A stretch of 64,000 bases of DNA from contig CAVRJE010000007.1 of NCBI GenBank assembly GCA_963721365.1, positions 124,001 to 188,000 on the forward strand. Direction: 5' to 3'. This document shows positions 39,323 to 48,017 of the stretch, in pieces. Below the pieces are notes generated by a model. That model was not told the origin of the DNA and did no database searches. It saw only the letters and a list, made by a program, of their open reading frames with translations. The position numbers and the translations under genes are program-made. The stretch is from CAIQPS01 sp963721365. Its GTDB lineage: Bacteria; Actinomycetota; Thermoleophilia; RBG-16-64-13. Position 1 is the first letter of the stretch, and the number at the start of each line of letters is the position of its first letter.

Positions 39323-39557
39323 ATGACCTTACGCGCATCTTCCGCAACGGCAACTCTCAGGCCGTACGCATCCCGCCGAACTCGCCTACGAGCGGTCCGA
39401 CATGGAGGTCGAGATCGATCGCGTCGGCGACGAACTGCATATCCGGCCCGCCCGGCGCACCCTTGCGGGGGCGTTGGACAAGTTCGCCCGTTTCTCTCAG
39501 GATTTCATGGCCGAGGGGCGGGGAGAGAACCTCGAGAGCGAGCGAGCCACTCTGTGA
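39323..39557 (+). CDS. vapB: VapB-type antitoxin (frame break)
   Basis: An AbrB/VapB-type antitoxin of about 78 residues. The DNA-binding motif reads RIFRNGNSQAVRIP and is followed by ELAYERSDMEVEIDRVGDEL and a C-terminal toxin-wrapping tail (FARFSQDFMAEGRGENLE). ATG 39323 is out of frame with this body, so at least one indel lies near 39335, and another near 39375 between RIPP and ELAYE. The stop overlaps the vapC GTG. Confidence 0.75.
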
Positions 39558-39960
39558 AACCCCGGTACATGCTCGACACCAACATGTGCATCTACCTCAT
39601 GAAGAATCGGCCGGCAGAAGTGGCCCGCCGCTTTGCTCGCTGCTATGCGGGAGAGGTGGTGATCTCCGCGGTCACGCTGGCCGAACTTGAATACGGCGTC
39701 GCCTGCTCGGCTGCGAACCAGCAGCGAATCAGCAGGCGCTGGATGCGCTATTGGAGGATATTCCCGCTGCCCCGTTCGGTAGGGAAGCTGCGCGGGCCTA
39801 CGGTCCCATTCGCGTGGCAACACGCAACAAGACCAGGGATGCGCTGGACAAGCTCATCGCTGCTCATGCCGTCTCCCTCGATGTCACCCTCGTTACCAAC
39901 AACTCGGCCGATTTCGCCGGCTACCCGGGCTTGAGGAGCGAGAACTGGGTGCTGAGCTGA
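39554..39960 (+). CDS. vapC: VapC-type PIN-domain toxin (frame break)
   Basis: A PIN-domain ribonuclease. The N terminus YMLDTNMCIYLMKNRPAEV carries the first acidic metal ligand, ISAVTLAELEYGVACSA the second, and LDVTLVTNNSADFAGYPG the last ones. The frame changes near 39735, between SAANQQR and ALDALLEDI. If the break is real rather than a sequencing error, the toxin is dead. It lies between purB and purS, where purC is often found. Confidence 0.8.
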
Positions 39961-39992
39961 GGGCCTGAACCGCGAGCCGCCCCTCAATTAGC

Positions 39993-40001
39993 TGCTAGAA
40001 T
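39993..40001 (+). promoter_or_regulatory. Extended -10 promoter for purSQLF
   Basis: TGCTAGAAT (TGn plus TAGAAT) lies 74 bases before purS. No clear -35 is seen. It would restart transcription of the purine genes after vapBC. Confidence 0.45.
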
Positions 40002-40074
40002 CGACCTTGGTTGGTTCCCCGCCGGTGGCGCCCTCAAGCGCGGACACCTTATCTCTCTAAGGAGGAGAACCGGA

Positions 40075-40332
40075 GTGTACAAGGTCTCGGTCTATGTCAC
40101 CCCCAAGGCTGGAGTGGTCGACCCTCAGGGCGCGGTCATCGAGCGGGCCATGCCTGCTCTCGGGCATTCCGGGGCGGCGAATATCCGGGTGGGGCGCTAC
40201 ATCACTCTGGAGGTACCGGGCACCGACCCCGACCGGGTCAGAGCCGATGTGGACGACATGTGCCGCAAGCTCCTGGCCAACCCCATCATCGAGGACTACC
40301 AGTTCGAAATCACGCCGGGGGAGGAAGCCTGA
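40075..40332 (+). CDS. purS: FGAM synthase subunit PurS
   Basis: An 85-residue PurS, the small dimer that bridges PurQ and PurL. It starts YKVSVYVTPKAGVVDPQG and contains GRYITLEV and NPIIEDYQFEI. GTG 40075 follows AAGGAGGAGAACCGGA. Confidence 0.95.
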   Translation: MYKVSVYVTPKAGVVDPQGAVIERAMPALGHSGAANIRVGRYITLEVPGTDPDRVRADVDDMCRKLLANPIIEDYQFEITPGEEA

Positions 40333-40333
40333 G

Positions 40334-41059
40334 GTGACCCAGGGCACCGGCTCGAGCAAGAAGGTCCGTTTCGGCGTCGTCGTCTTCCCCGGTTCCAACT
40401 GCGACTACGATGCCGTTCACGCCCTCTCCACCTTCCCCGAGGCCGATCCCTACTATCTGTGGCACAAAGACCGGGACCTCAAAGGCGCCCAGTGTATCGT
40501 GCTCCCCGGGGGCTTCTCCTACGGCGACTACCTGCGTACCGGCGCCATCGCCCGTTTCAGCCCGATCATGCAGGAAGTGGCGGCTTTTGCGGCCGGCGGC
40601 GGCCTGGTGCTGGGGATCTGCAACGGTTTCCAGACGCTCACCGAGGCCCATCTGCTGCACGGAGCATTGCGGCGCAACCGGGGCCTCAGGTTCATCTGCC
40701 ATCCCCAGTATCTGCGGGTGGAGCGGACCGACACCCCCTTCACCAGCCGTCTGCAAGTGGGGCAGGTGATCCAGGTCCCGCTCAACCACAACGAGGGCAA
40801 CTGGACGGCGGGCTCCGACCACCTGCAGGAGATCGAGGACGGCGGGCTGGTGGCCCTCCGGTACTGCGACGCCGAGGGCCGGGTGACCGATGCGGCCAAC
40901 CCGAATGGAGCCACAGACAACGTGGCCGGCATTCTGAACGAGGGCTGCAACATCCTGGGCATGATGCCTCACCCCGAACGGGTATGTGAGGAGATAGTCG
41001 GTGGCACCGATGGAAGGGCTCTGTTCCAGTCGATGATCGATCACGTTTTGGGAGGATAG
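40334..41059 (+). CDS. purQ: FGAM synthase glutaminase subunit PurQ
   Basis: A class I amidotransferase supplying ammonia to PurL. Catalytic Cys in LVLGICNGFQTLTEA, and the His/Glu pair in GMMPHPERVCEE. GTG 40334 lies just after the purS stop and gives FGVVVFPGSNCDYDA at the N terminus, the family start. 241 residues. Confidence 0.96.
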   Translation: MTQGTGSSKKVRFGVVVFPGSNCDYDAVHALSTFPEADPYYLWHKDRDLKGAQCIVLPGGFSYGDYLRTGAIARFSPIMQEVAAFAAGGGLVLGICNGFQTLTEAHLLHGALRRNRGLRFICHPQYLRVERTDTPFTSRLQVGQVIQVPLNHNEGNWTAGSDHLQEIEDGGLVALRYCDAEGRVTDAANPNGATDNVAGILNEGCNILGMMPHPERVCEEIVGGTDGRALFQSMIDHVLGG

Positions 41060-41062
41060 GCG

Positions 41063-41308
41063 ATGGCCGGGCCAACGATCTGCCCGCGCTGCGGCGCGCG
41101 AGACTCGTTCATCAAGGGATATCTTCCCGAGACCTGCGTGTGCCGGGTCTGCCAGAGCCAGCTCGACTGGCGGGAGATCCCAGGATGCGGGCCGGATTGC
41201 AGCGCTATGGGGGTGCCGGAAAGCGAAAGGGGCGGAGGGACCAGTTCCTCTGATGAAGACCCGACGGGGGGGCCGCCCATCGACGGGCGGGACTCAGGCG
41301 ATGCCTGA
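41063..41308 (+). CDS. Small zinc-ribbon-like protein between purQ and purL
   Basis: 81 residues beginning PTICPRCGARDSFIKGYLP, with later cysteines in TCVCRVCQ, giving two CxxC-type knuckles. The C-terminal half is disordered (Gly/Ser/Asp-rich). The start is three bases after purQ and its stop overlaps the purL ATG, so it is translationally placed within the FGAM synthase genes. It may be a conserved lineage-specific accessory protein or regulator; no function is known to me. Confidence 0.65.
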   Translation: MAGPTICPRCGARDSFIKGYLPETCVCRVCQSQLDWREIPGCGPDCSAMGVPESERGGGTSSSDEDPTGGPPIDGRDSGDA

Positions 41309-43646
41309 GCTCTACGAGCAGTTAGGTCTTACCCGGTGGGAGTACGAGCGCATCTGTGAGCTACAGGGCAGGGAGCCCACTCACGTGGAGCTCGCCGTCT
41401 TTTCGCTCATGTGGAGCGAGCACTGCGGGTACAAGCACTCCAAGCCTCTTCTGCGGCGCTTTCCTACGAAAGGGGAGCACGTGCTGCAGGGACCGGGCGA
41501 GAACGCGGGCATCGTCGACATCGGCGGGGGCGTAGCCGTCGCCATGAAGATCGAGAGCCACAACCACCCGTCCGCCGTGGAGCCCTACCAGGGAGCGGCC
41601 ACCGGTGTCGGCGGCATCATCCGCGACATCTTCGCCATGGGAGCCCGGCCCATCTGCGGACTGGACTCCTTGCGCTTCGGCGAGATCCAGCCCTTGCCTG
41701 CCCGGGACGGCTGGGCCAGTGCGGGGGCCGTGGCGGCAGCGGCCGCCTCGCCCGACATGGCTCCCGATGAAGCGGTGCTCAATCGCCAGCGCTACCTCTT
41801 CGAGCACGTGGTCGCGGGCGTGGGCGGTTACGGCAACTGTATGGGCATCCCCACGGTCGCGGGCGAGATCTACTTCGAAGACCCCTACGCCGGCAACTGC
41901 CTGGTCAACGCCATGACGGTGGGGCTGGTCAGGGAGGACGAGATCATCCGCAGCAGCGCGGCGGGGGTGGGCAACCACGTGGTGCTGATCGGCGCGAAGA
42001 CGGGCCGGGACGGTATCGGCGGGGCCAGCGTGCTGGCCAGCCAGGTGTTCGACGAGACGCTCGAGCAGAAGCGGCCCTCCGTCCAGGTGGGCGACCCCTT
42101 CATGGAGAAGAAGCTGCTGGAAGCCTGCCTCGAACTCCTGCGCGCCGACCTGCTGGTGGCGCTTCAGGACCTCGGCGCCGCGGGCATCACCTCTTCGTCC
42201 AGCGAGATGGCGGCCAAAGGCGAGGTGGGCATCGACCTGCACGCCGACCGGGTGCCTCTGCGCGAGGCCGATATGGAGCCCTGGGAGATCATGATCAGCG
42301 AGAGCCAGGAGCGGATGCTGGCGATCGTCGCGCCGGAACAGTGGGACGGGGTCAAGGCGGTCTGCGACCGCTGGGACCTGGACGCGACCATCGTCGGCGA
42401 GGTGACCGACACCAAGCACCTGCGCGTCTTCTTCGGCGGCCAGATGGTCGGCGACATGGACGCGGTCGCGCTGGCGGAGCCGCCCTGCTACGCGATCCCG
42501 CAGGAGCGGCCGGCGCACGAGGTGGACGAGCCCCTGGACCCGGCGGAGTACCCGCAGCCGGAGGCCGCGCTCGAGGACATACTCCTCGACCTCGTCGGCT
42601 CGCCGAACATAGCCAGCCGGCGCTGGGTATACAGGCAATACGACCACCAGGTGCAGCTGAACACCATCATCGTGCCCGGGGGCGACGCGGCGCTTCTCCG
42701 CATCAAGAAGACGGGCGCCGGGATAGCGGTCTGCACCGACGGCAACGGCCGGCAGACCTACCTCGACCCGTATCGAGGCGGCAAAGCCGCGGTGGCCGAA
42801 GCCGCGCGCAACGTCTCCTGCGTGGGCGCGAGACCCATCGCCATCACCAACTGCCTCAACTTCGGGAATCCCGACAACGGGCCCATCGCCTATCAACTGG
42901 CCCAGGCGATCGAGGGGATGGCCGAGGCCTGCGAGGCGTTCGGCACGCCGGTGATCTCGGGCAACGTCTCGCTCTACAACGAGAGCTTCGAGCAGCCCAT
43001 CTACCCGACGGCGGTCGTGGGGATGCTCGGGCTCATGGACGACGTCACCGCCAACTGCACTATCGGCTTCAAGGCGGAAGGTGACCAGGTGTTCGTGCTT
43101 GGTGGAGCGGCGCCTGCGCTGGATGGATCCGAGTACCAGAAGCGCTGGTTCGGGGGACCGAAGGGCCGTCCGGCCGGGAGGATACCCGATGTCGATCTCG
43201 AGGCCGAGGTGGCGTTGCAGCGGGTGCTGCAGGAGGCGATCGCCGCGCGGCTGCTCCACTCCGCGCACGATTGCTCCGATGGCGGCCTGGCAGTGACCCT
43301 GGCCGAGAGCTGCGTCGCGGGGAACATCGGGGCCGACCTGGCTTTCCACCGCCTGCACTGGATGGCGGACGGGCGCGCGGCCGGACTGGCCGGCCGTCCC
43401 GACATCGCCTTCTTCGGGGAGACGCCCACTCTGGCGGTCGTGTCGGTCGCGGCCGAAGACGGTGCTCGCCTCGAGGATCTGTGTGACGAGGCCGGCGTCC
43501 CTTACCACCGACTGGGCCGCGTGGGCGGGGCAGAGCTGGTGATGAGCGCCGAGGGTCCCGGTGGCCGCGCGGCCGGCCTTCGCGTACCGGTCGCCCGGTT
43601 GGAAGAGGTCTACGAATCGGCTCTACCGAGAGCCATGGGGGAATGA
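41301..43646 (+). CDS. purL: FGAM synthase large subunit PurL
   Basis: The small-type PurL (782 aa) that works with PurS and PurQ. Motifs: LMWSEHCGYKHSKPLLRRF, KIESHNHPSAVEPYQGAATG and GNYGNCMGIPTV-type segments, with the second half repeating the PurM-like fold (HSAHDCSDGGLAVTL). ATG 41301 is preferred over ATG 41253, which lies in the zinc-ribbon gene. Confidence 0.97.
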   Translation: MPELYEQLGLTRWEYERICELQGREPTHVELAVFSLMWSEHCGYKHSKPLLRRFPTKGEHVLQGPGENAGIVDIGGGVAVAMKIESHNHPSAVEPYQGAATGVGGIIRDIFAMGARPICGLDSLRFGEIQPLPARDGWASAGAVAAAAASPDMAPDEAVLNRQRYLFEHVVAGVGGYGNCMGIPTVAGEIYFEDPYAGNCLVNAMTVGLVREDEIIRSSAAGVGNHVVLIGAKTGRDGIGGASVLASQVFDETLEQKRPSVQVGDPFMEKKLLEACLELLRADLLVALQDLGAAGITSSSSEMAAKGEVGIDLHADRVPLREADMEPWEIMISESQERMLAIVAPEQWDGVKAVCDRWDLDATIVGEVTDTKHLRVFFGGQMVGDMDAVALAEPPCYAIPQERPAHEVDEPLDPAEYPQPEAALEDILLDLVGSPNIASRRWVYRQYDHQVQLNTIIVPGGDAALLRIKKTGAGIAVCTDGNGRQTYLDPYRGGKAAVAEAARNVSCVGARPIAITNCLNFGNPDNGPIAYQLAQAIEGMAEACEAFGTPVISGNVSLYNESFEQPIYPTAVVGMLGLMDDVTANCTIGFKAEGDQVFVLGGAAPALDGSEYQKRWFGGPKGRPAGRIPDVDLEAEVALQRVLQEAIAARLLHSAHDCSDGGLAVTLAESCVAGNIGADLAFHRLHWMADGRAAGLAGRPDIAFFGETPTLAVVSVAAEDGARLEDLCDEAGVPYHRLGRVGGAELVMSAEGPGGRAAGLRVPVARLEEVYESALPRAMGE

Positions 43647-45091
43647 TGCGGGAACCGTGGACTGACGACTCACCCCATGATGAGTGCGGGGTGTTCGCCA
43701 TTTACGCCCCGGAGATGGATGTCGCCCGCCTGACCTTCTTCGCCCTCTTCGCCCTGCAGCACCGCGGTCAGGAATCGGCCGGCATAGCGGTCACCGACGG
43801 TTCTCGCTTGATCGTCCACAAGGACATGGGGTTGGTGTCGCAGGTGTTCGAGGAGGCCATCCTGCAGACGCTTCCCGGGCAACTGGCCATCGGGCACGTG
43901 CGCTACTCGACGACCGGCTCCAGCGAGATGCGGAACGCTCAGCCCTTCGCCCGCACCCGGAACGGCTCGTTCATCGCCCTGGCTCACAACGGCAACCTGG
44001 TCAACACCGACGAACTGCGCGCCGGCCTCCTGGAGAGCGGGCACATCTTCGAGAGCACGTCCGACACCGAGGTCATCGCGGCCTTGCTGGCGGAACACCC
44101 TTCCCACGACATCCGGGGCGCGTTGCGGGACATCATCCCCAGGCTGCGCGGCGCCTTCAGCGCGGTGTTGCTCACCCGCGACGCGGTGATCGGCTTCCGC
44201 GACCCCTACGGCGTCCGTCCCCTGGTGCTTGGTGAGGTCGAGGGGCGGTACTGCCTGGCTAGTGAGTCGTCTGGCCTGGACATCATCGGGGCCAAGTCGA
44301 TCCGCGAGATCGAGCCGGGGGAGATCTGCTGGATCGACGAGGAGGGCTACCACATAGAGCAGGTCGTCGACCGCAAGCGGGAAGCGCTCTGCGTCTTCGA
44401 GTTCATCTACTTCGCGCGTCCGGACTCGGTGATGAAAGGCCAGACGCTGTATACCGCCCGCAGCCGGATGGGTGAAGAGCTGGCGCGCGAGTCCCCGGTG
44501 GAGGCCGATCTGGTGATCCCCGTCCCCGACACGGGGAACTCTGCCGCTATCGGCTACGCGGCGGGGAGCGGCATCACCTACGGCGAGGCCTTGATCAAGA
44601 ACCGCTACATCGGACGGACGTTCATCAACCCCGAGGACCGGGTGCGGAAGCTGGGCATCCGCATGAAGTTCAATCCCTTGAGTTCGGCCATCCGGGGCAA
44701 GCGCCTGGTGGTCGTCGACGACTCCATCGTGCGGGGGAACACCACCCGGGCGCTGGTCCGGGTGCTCTTCGAGGCCGGGGCGAAGGAAGTCCACCTGCGG
44801 ATAAGCTCGCCCCCCATCGTCTTCCCCTGTTTCTATGGCATCGACATGGCCGACCAGGACGAGTTCATCGCCTTCGGGAAGAGCGTGGACGAGATCAGCG
44901 AGGAGCTGGGGGCCACCTCCATAGCCTACCTGTCGCTCGAGGGGCTCATGCGGGCGGCTCGGGCCGGCGACATGGAAGACTGCTTCTGCGCCGCCTGTTT
45001 CACCGGGGACTACCCGTGCGAGGTGCCGGAAGAGCTACGCCTGTCGAAGTTCCGCTACGAAGAGAGCGCCTGCGGCGCGCTGGAGGACTAG
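43643..45091 (+). CDS. purF: Amidophosphoribosyltransferase
   Basis: PurF (482 aa) makes phosphoribosylamine from PRPP and glutamine. The N-terminal nucleophile Cys is in HDECGVFAIY, processed after a short propeptide. The PRPP loop is VVVDDSIVRGNTTRALV. C-terminal cysteines (DCFCAACFTGDYPC) fit the 4Fe-4S type found in Bacillus PurF. The start overlaps purL (ATGA). Its stop shares a CTAG with the convergent cytochrome gene. Confidence 0.97.
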   Translation: MMREPWTDDSPHDECGVFAIYAPEMDVARLTFFALFALQHRGQESAGIAVTDGSRLIVHKDMGLVSQVFEEAILQTLPGQLAIGHVRYSTTGSSEMRNAQPFARTRNGSFIALAHNGNLVNTDELRAGLLESGHIFESTSDTEVIAALLAEHPSHDIRGALRDIIPRLRGAFSAVLLTRDAVIGFRDPYGVRPLVLGEVEGRYCLASESSGLDIIGAKSIREIEPGEICWIDEEGYHIEQVVDRKREALCVFEFIYFARPDSVMKGQTLYTARSRMGEELARESPVEADLVIPVPDTGNSAAIGYAAGSGITYGEALIKNRYIGRTFINPEDRVRKLGIRMKFNPLSSAIRGKRLVVVDDSIVRGNTTRALVRVLFEAGAKEVHLRISSPPIVFPCFYGIDMADQDEFIAFGKSVDEISEELGATSIAYLSLEGLMRAARAGDMEDCFCAACFTGDYPCEVPEELRLSKFRYEESACGALED

Positions 45092-46605
45092 TCTCCCGAC
45101 GGCGGGTTGCCCCCGTGGCAGGTGCACGAACTGGTCGCAAAGCCGCTGGGGTGACACTTGACGCAGGCGAAGCTTCTGGAGCTGTGCTCTCCTCCGGTCG
45201 CGGGGTGGCGGAAGGTGGAGGGTTTCCACGCGTTGGTCGTGTGGCACGACGCACAGTTCGTCAGACCGCCATGCTGCTTGCCATGGCAGGAGACGCAGTT
45301 CTTGCCGGCCGCGGGGAAATTCGTACCCGGTATCGTCGTTCCGCCCGGCGTGGTCACGTGGCAATCGCCGCAGGACAGCTTGGCGTGCGCGCCCTGGAGG
45401 GCGAACGGATGTTCAAAGTCCACCTTGCTCCACTCGGTGGGTGTGTGGCAGGTCGCGCAATCGGTCAGGCCTCCGTGCTGATCGCCGTGGCAGGAGACGC
45501 ACGATGGATCGGGCAAGGGGAATTGTGTGCCGGGCACGGTGGCGCCCCCAGGCTTGCTGACATGGCACTCCTTGCAGGCAAGGTCCGCGTGGGCGCCGGT
45601 AAGAGAAAGCGGGTGTTTGAAGTCCACGTTCGTCCACGACGTTGGTGCGTGGCACGAACCGCAGTCGGTCAGCCCTCCGTGCTTGTCCTCGTGGCACGAG
45701 ATGCAGGCCGGGTCGGCTTTTCCCAAAGACGTGCCCGCTATGTTCTCCACCCCTTGTTTGCTTACGTGACAGTCCTTGCAGGCAAGATTGGCGTGAGCAC
45801 CGGTGACGGGGAACGGGTGTTCGGTCGTCCCGCTGGCCCAACTCGTCGCGCCGTGACAATTGCTGCATTCCCCCCGAGCCTCGTGCGGCGCCGTGTGGCA
45901 GTAGGAGCAGTCGTTGGGGGCGATGCTCCCGTTGTGGCATTGGAGGCAGGACGACATGGCCGCCGGGTCCTGGTAGTAGGGCGGATTGACGGTGGTGTGG
46001 ACGAAGCGCACGTGGCAGCTGATGCAGTCCAGGCCGGAGTGCTTGTCATGGGAGAAGGTGACGGTGGGCAGGGTGGGATCCGGGGGCGGGTTATGGCACG
46101 CGAGGCAGTTGGAGTTGGGGATCTGCCTCGTGACGGCGAGCGGCGCGTCCGGGTGGGACGAGAAGTGGACGTAGATCTCCCGGAACGAGCCGAGCTTCGT
46201 CTCGATGTAGGGAATGGCGCCCGGAGGGATGTGACACTCGCGGCATTCCACGCTGCTGTGCGTTGAGGCCTGCCAGCTCTGGTAGTAGGGATCCATCTCG
46301 TGACAGCTGTCGCAGAAGGAGCTGGCGCTGGTGTAGTGCGCGGTCACGAACGCGGAGATGATGAGCACGACGATGACGGCCCCGATGATGGAGAGGGCTA
46401 TCACCCAGCGGCGGCGGCGCTTCTTGTGGGGCTTGCCGGCCGGCGGGGGAGGAGCGTCAGGGGGTGCCGGCGCGGCATCCGCAGGGCCCGGCTCCTCGGC
46501 AAGGCTGTCCGCGGCGCCCGGATCGGCCGGATTCTCCGTGTTCACCCGCTCGTCTTGGTCCACGACTGCCCCATTCACACGCGTGCTCGCAGAAGCCACC
46601 CTCAT
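45088..46605 (-). CDS. Membrane-anchored multiheme cytochrome c (17 CXXCH)
   Basis: About 505 residues. The N terminus is Pro/Ala-rich, then a basic KPHKKRRRRWV and one transmembrane helix (ALSIIGAVIVVLIISAFVTA), then a NapC/NrfH-like beginning SASSFCDSCHEMDPYYQSW. I count 17 CXXCH motifs plus a nonstandard CTCH near the end. The C-terminal 200 residues hold three near-identical tri-heme repeats of about 66 residues (for example ACKDCHVSKQG...CISCHEDKHGG...CGSCHAP). It probably moves electrons between the menaquinone pool and outside acceptors. ATG 46605 is a likely start, but GTG codons downstream are possible. Confidence 0.87.
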   Translation of the reverse strand: MRVASASTRVNGAVVDQDERVNTENPADPGAADSLAEEPGPADAAPAPPDAPPPPAGKPHKKRRRRWVIALSIIGAVIVVLIISAFVTAHYTSASSFCDSCHEMDPYYQSWQASTHSSVECRECHIPPGAIPYIETKLGSFREIYVHFSSHPDAPLAVTRQIPNSNCLACHNPPPDPTLPTVTFSHDKHSGLDCISCHVRFVHTTVNPPYYQDPAAMSSCLQCHNGSIAPNDCSYCHTAPHEARGECSNCHGATSWASGTTEHPFPVTGAHANLACKDCHVSKQGVENIAGTSLGKADPACISCHEDKHGGLTDCGSCHAPTSWTNVDFKHPLSLTGAHADLACKECHVSKPGGATVPGTQFPLPDPSCVSCHGDQHGGLTDCATCHTPTEWSKVDFEHPFALQGAHAKLSCGDCHVTTPGGTTIPGTNFPAAGKNCVSCHGKQHGGLTNCASCHTTNAWKPSTFRHPATGGEHSSRSFACVKCHPSGFATSSCTCHGGNPPSGD

Positions 46606-46708
46606 ACAGCACAGTAGTCGACGGGGGGTGGCGGCGCAAGTGGTGTGATCGAGATGTGGGCCGGCCACAGCACGCCGGGTCGGAGCAGCCGCGAGTGCCG
46701 ACCGGCCG

Positions 46709-48016
46709 CTAGCGCGGAACTGCCGGCGCCGCGAGCGACTCGACCGCCTGGCGCACATCGGTGAAGCGGTCCGCACCGGCGGCGAATAGCTGCTCGACGA
46801 GCTCGGTCGCGCGGCCCCCACTCAGATCGCGTTGTTCGATGGGGGGCGAATCGGCTACCGCGACCTTCTTGCCTGCCTGGGCCGCCGCGAGGGCGACCGC
46901 GAGGGGCTCGAGGTTCCCGGGGCCAAAGAAGATCGCCGAGACAAAGACGACGTCGGCCTCGTCCAGGTGCGCTTTCAACTGCTCGACCGCTTCCTGGGGG
47001 AAGGGCTGGAACGGCGGCGCAGCCACCACCTCGAGCTCGTACCGCTGAGCGGTGGCGTAATCGGTGTCGAAAACGCTGACTATGCCCACCGTGGGCGAGA
47101 ACCCGTGGAGGACGAGTTCCTCTATAAGTTCCGAGGCCGCGCCGCCGCCGGCGATCACGTGCACCCGCTTCTCGCCGGCGTCTCCGGTGGCGGTCACGAC
47201 TCCGCTGTCCGAGGCGCGGGCCCAGAGAGGAGTGAGGTACGGTCTCCTGCCCTGGCGATGGACCGCGACCCTCACCCGGAAGACCTCCAGGATCAGCCGG
47301 GGATCGAGGACCTCTTCCGGTGCTCCCCGGGCGGCGATGTGCCCGGCGTCGAGCAGGAGGAGCTCGTCACAGTACTGGGCCGCCATGTTGAGGTCGTGGA
47401 GCACGACGACGATGGTCTTGCCGGCCGAGTGGAGCCCTCCGAGCAACTGCATGACCTCCAGCTGGTGGTTTAGGTCCAGGTTGTTGAGCGGCTCGTCGAG
47501 CAGGAGGACCGGGGTCTCCTGGGCGAGGGTCTGGGCGATCAGCGCCCGCTGCCGCTCGCCTCCGGAGAGCTCGGTGACGAGCCGGCCGGAGAGCTCGGTC
47601 ATTCCCGTCGCCTCGAGCGCGGAGGCCACAGCCGTCCGCTCGGCCTCGGTCCCGCCTGCGGCGCCGCGCCGCCCGAGCGGGTGCGCGTAGCGCCCCATGG
47701 CGACCATCTCTTCAACGGTGAAGCCGAAGTCGAGGGTGAACTGCTGGGGGACGACCCCGATGAGACGGGCCACCTCGGTCGCTCTGTAGTGGGAGAGCGG
47801 CCGATCCTGGAGCAGGACGCTCCCGGCGTTCGGCTTGATGCCGCCCGTGAGCACCCGCAGCAGAGTGGTCTTTCCCGACCCGTTCGGCCCGAGGATCCCG
47901 AGGAAGGCCCCGACAGGGACATCGAGGTCGAGGGGGCCGAGCACGAGGCGCGTGCCGTAGCTGACCTGGAGTCCTGTCAAGCGATAGACGCTATGTGTCT
48001 CCGCCGAGCTGGTCAC
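46709..48016 (-). CDS. btuD: Cobalamin/iron-type ABC ATPase with extra C-terminal domain
   Basis: Residues 1-260 are an ABC ATPase: Walker A GPNGSGKTT (43-51), signature LSGGERQRALIAQ, Walker B VLLLDEPLNN. From about 265 an additional 170-residue domain begins VHVIAGGGAASELIEEL and contains ADVVFVSAIFFGPGN and KKVAVADSPP, a Rossmann-like alpha/beta pattern. Standard BtuD or FecE ends near 260, so this is a fusion. It is the last gene of the riboswitch-controlled btuF-btuC-btuD operon, one base after btuC. Confidence 0.85.
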   Translation of the reverse strand: MTSSAETHSVYRLTGLQVSYGTRLVLGPLDLDVPVGAFLGILGPNGSGKTTLLRVLTGGIKPNAGSVLLQDRPLSHYRATEVARLIGVVPQQFTLDFGFTVEEMVAMGRYAHPLGRRGAAGGTEAERTAVASALEATGMTELSGRLVTELSGGERQRALIAQTLAQETPVLLLDEPLNNLDLNHQLEVMQLLGGLHSAGKTIVVVLHDLNMAAQYCDELLLLDAGHIAARGAPEEVLDPRLILEVFRVRVAVHRQGRRPYLTPLWARASDSGVVTATGDAGEKRVHVIAGGGAASELIEELVLHGFSPTVGIVSVFDTDYATAQRYELEVVAAPPFQPFPQEAVEQLKAHLDEADVVFVSAIFFGPGNLEPLAVALAAAQAGKKVAVADSPPIEQRDLSGGRATELVEQLFAAGADRFTDVRQAVESLAAPAVPR

Positions 48017-48017
48017 C

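Noticed and set aside
41361..43508. A 715-residue minus-strand frame
   Set aside because: Antisense shadow of purL; long only because of GC-rich codon bias.
45158..46266. CRISPR-like regular spacing in 45.1-46.3 kb
   Set aside because: The periodicity comes from tri-heme protein repeats with heme motifs in frame; units are diverged at the DNA level and there are no spacers.
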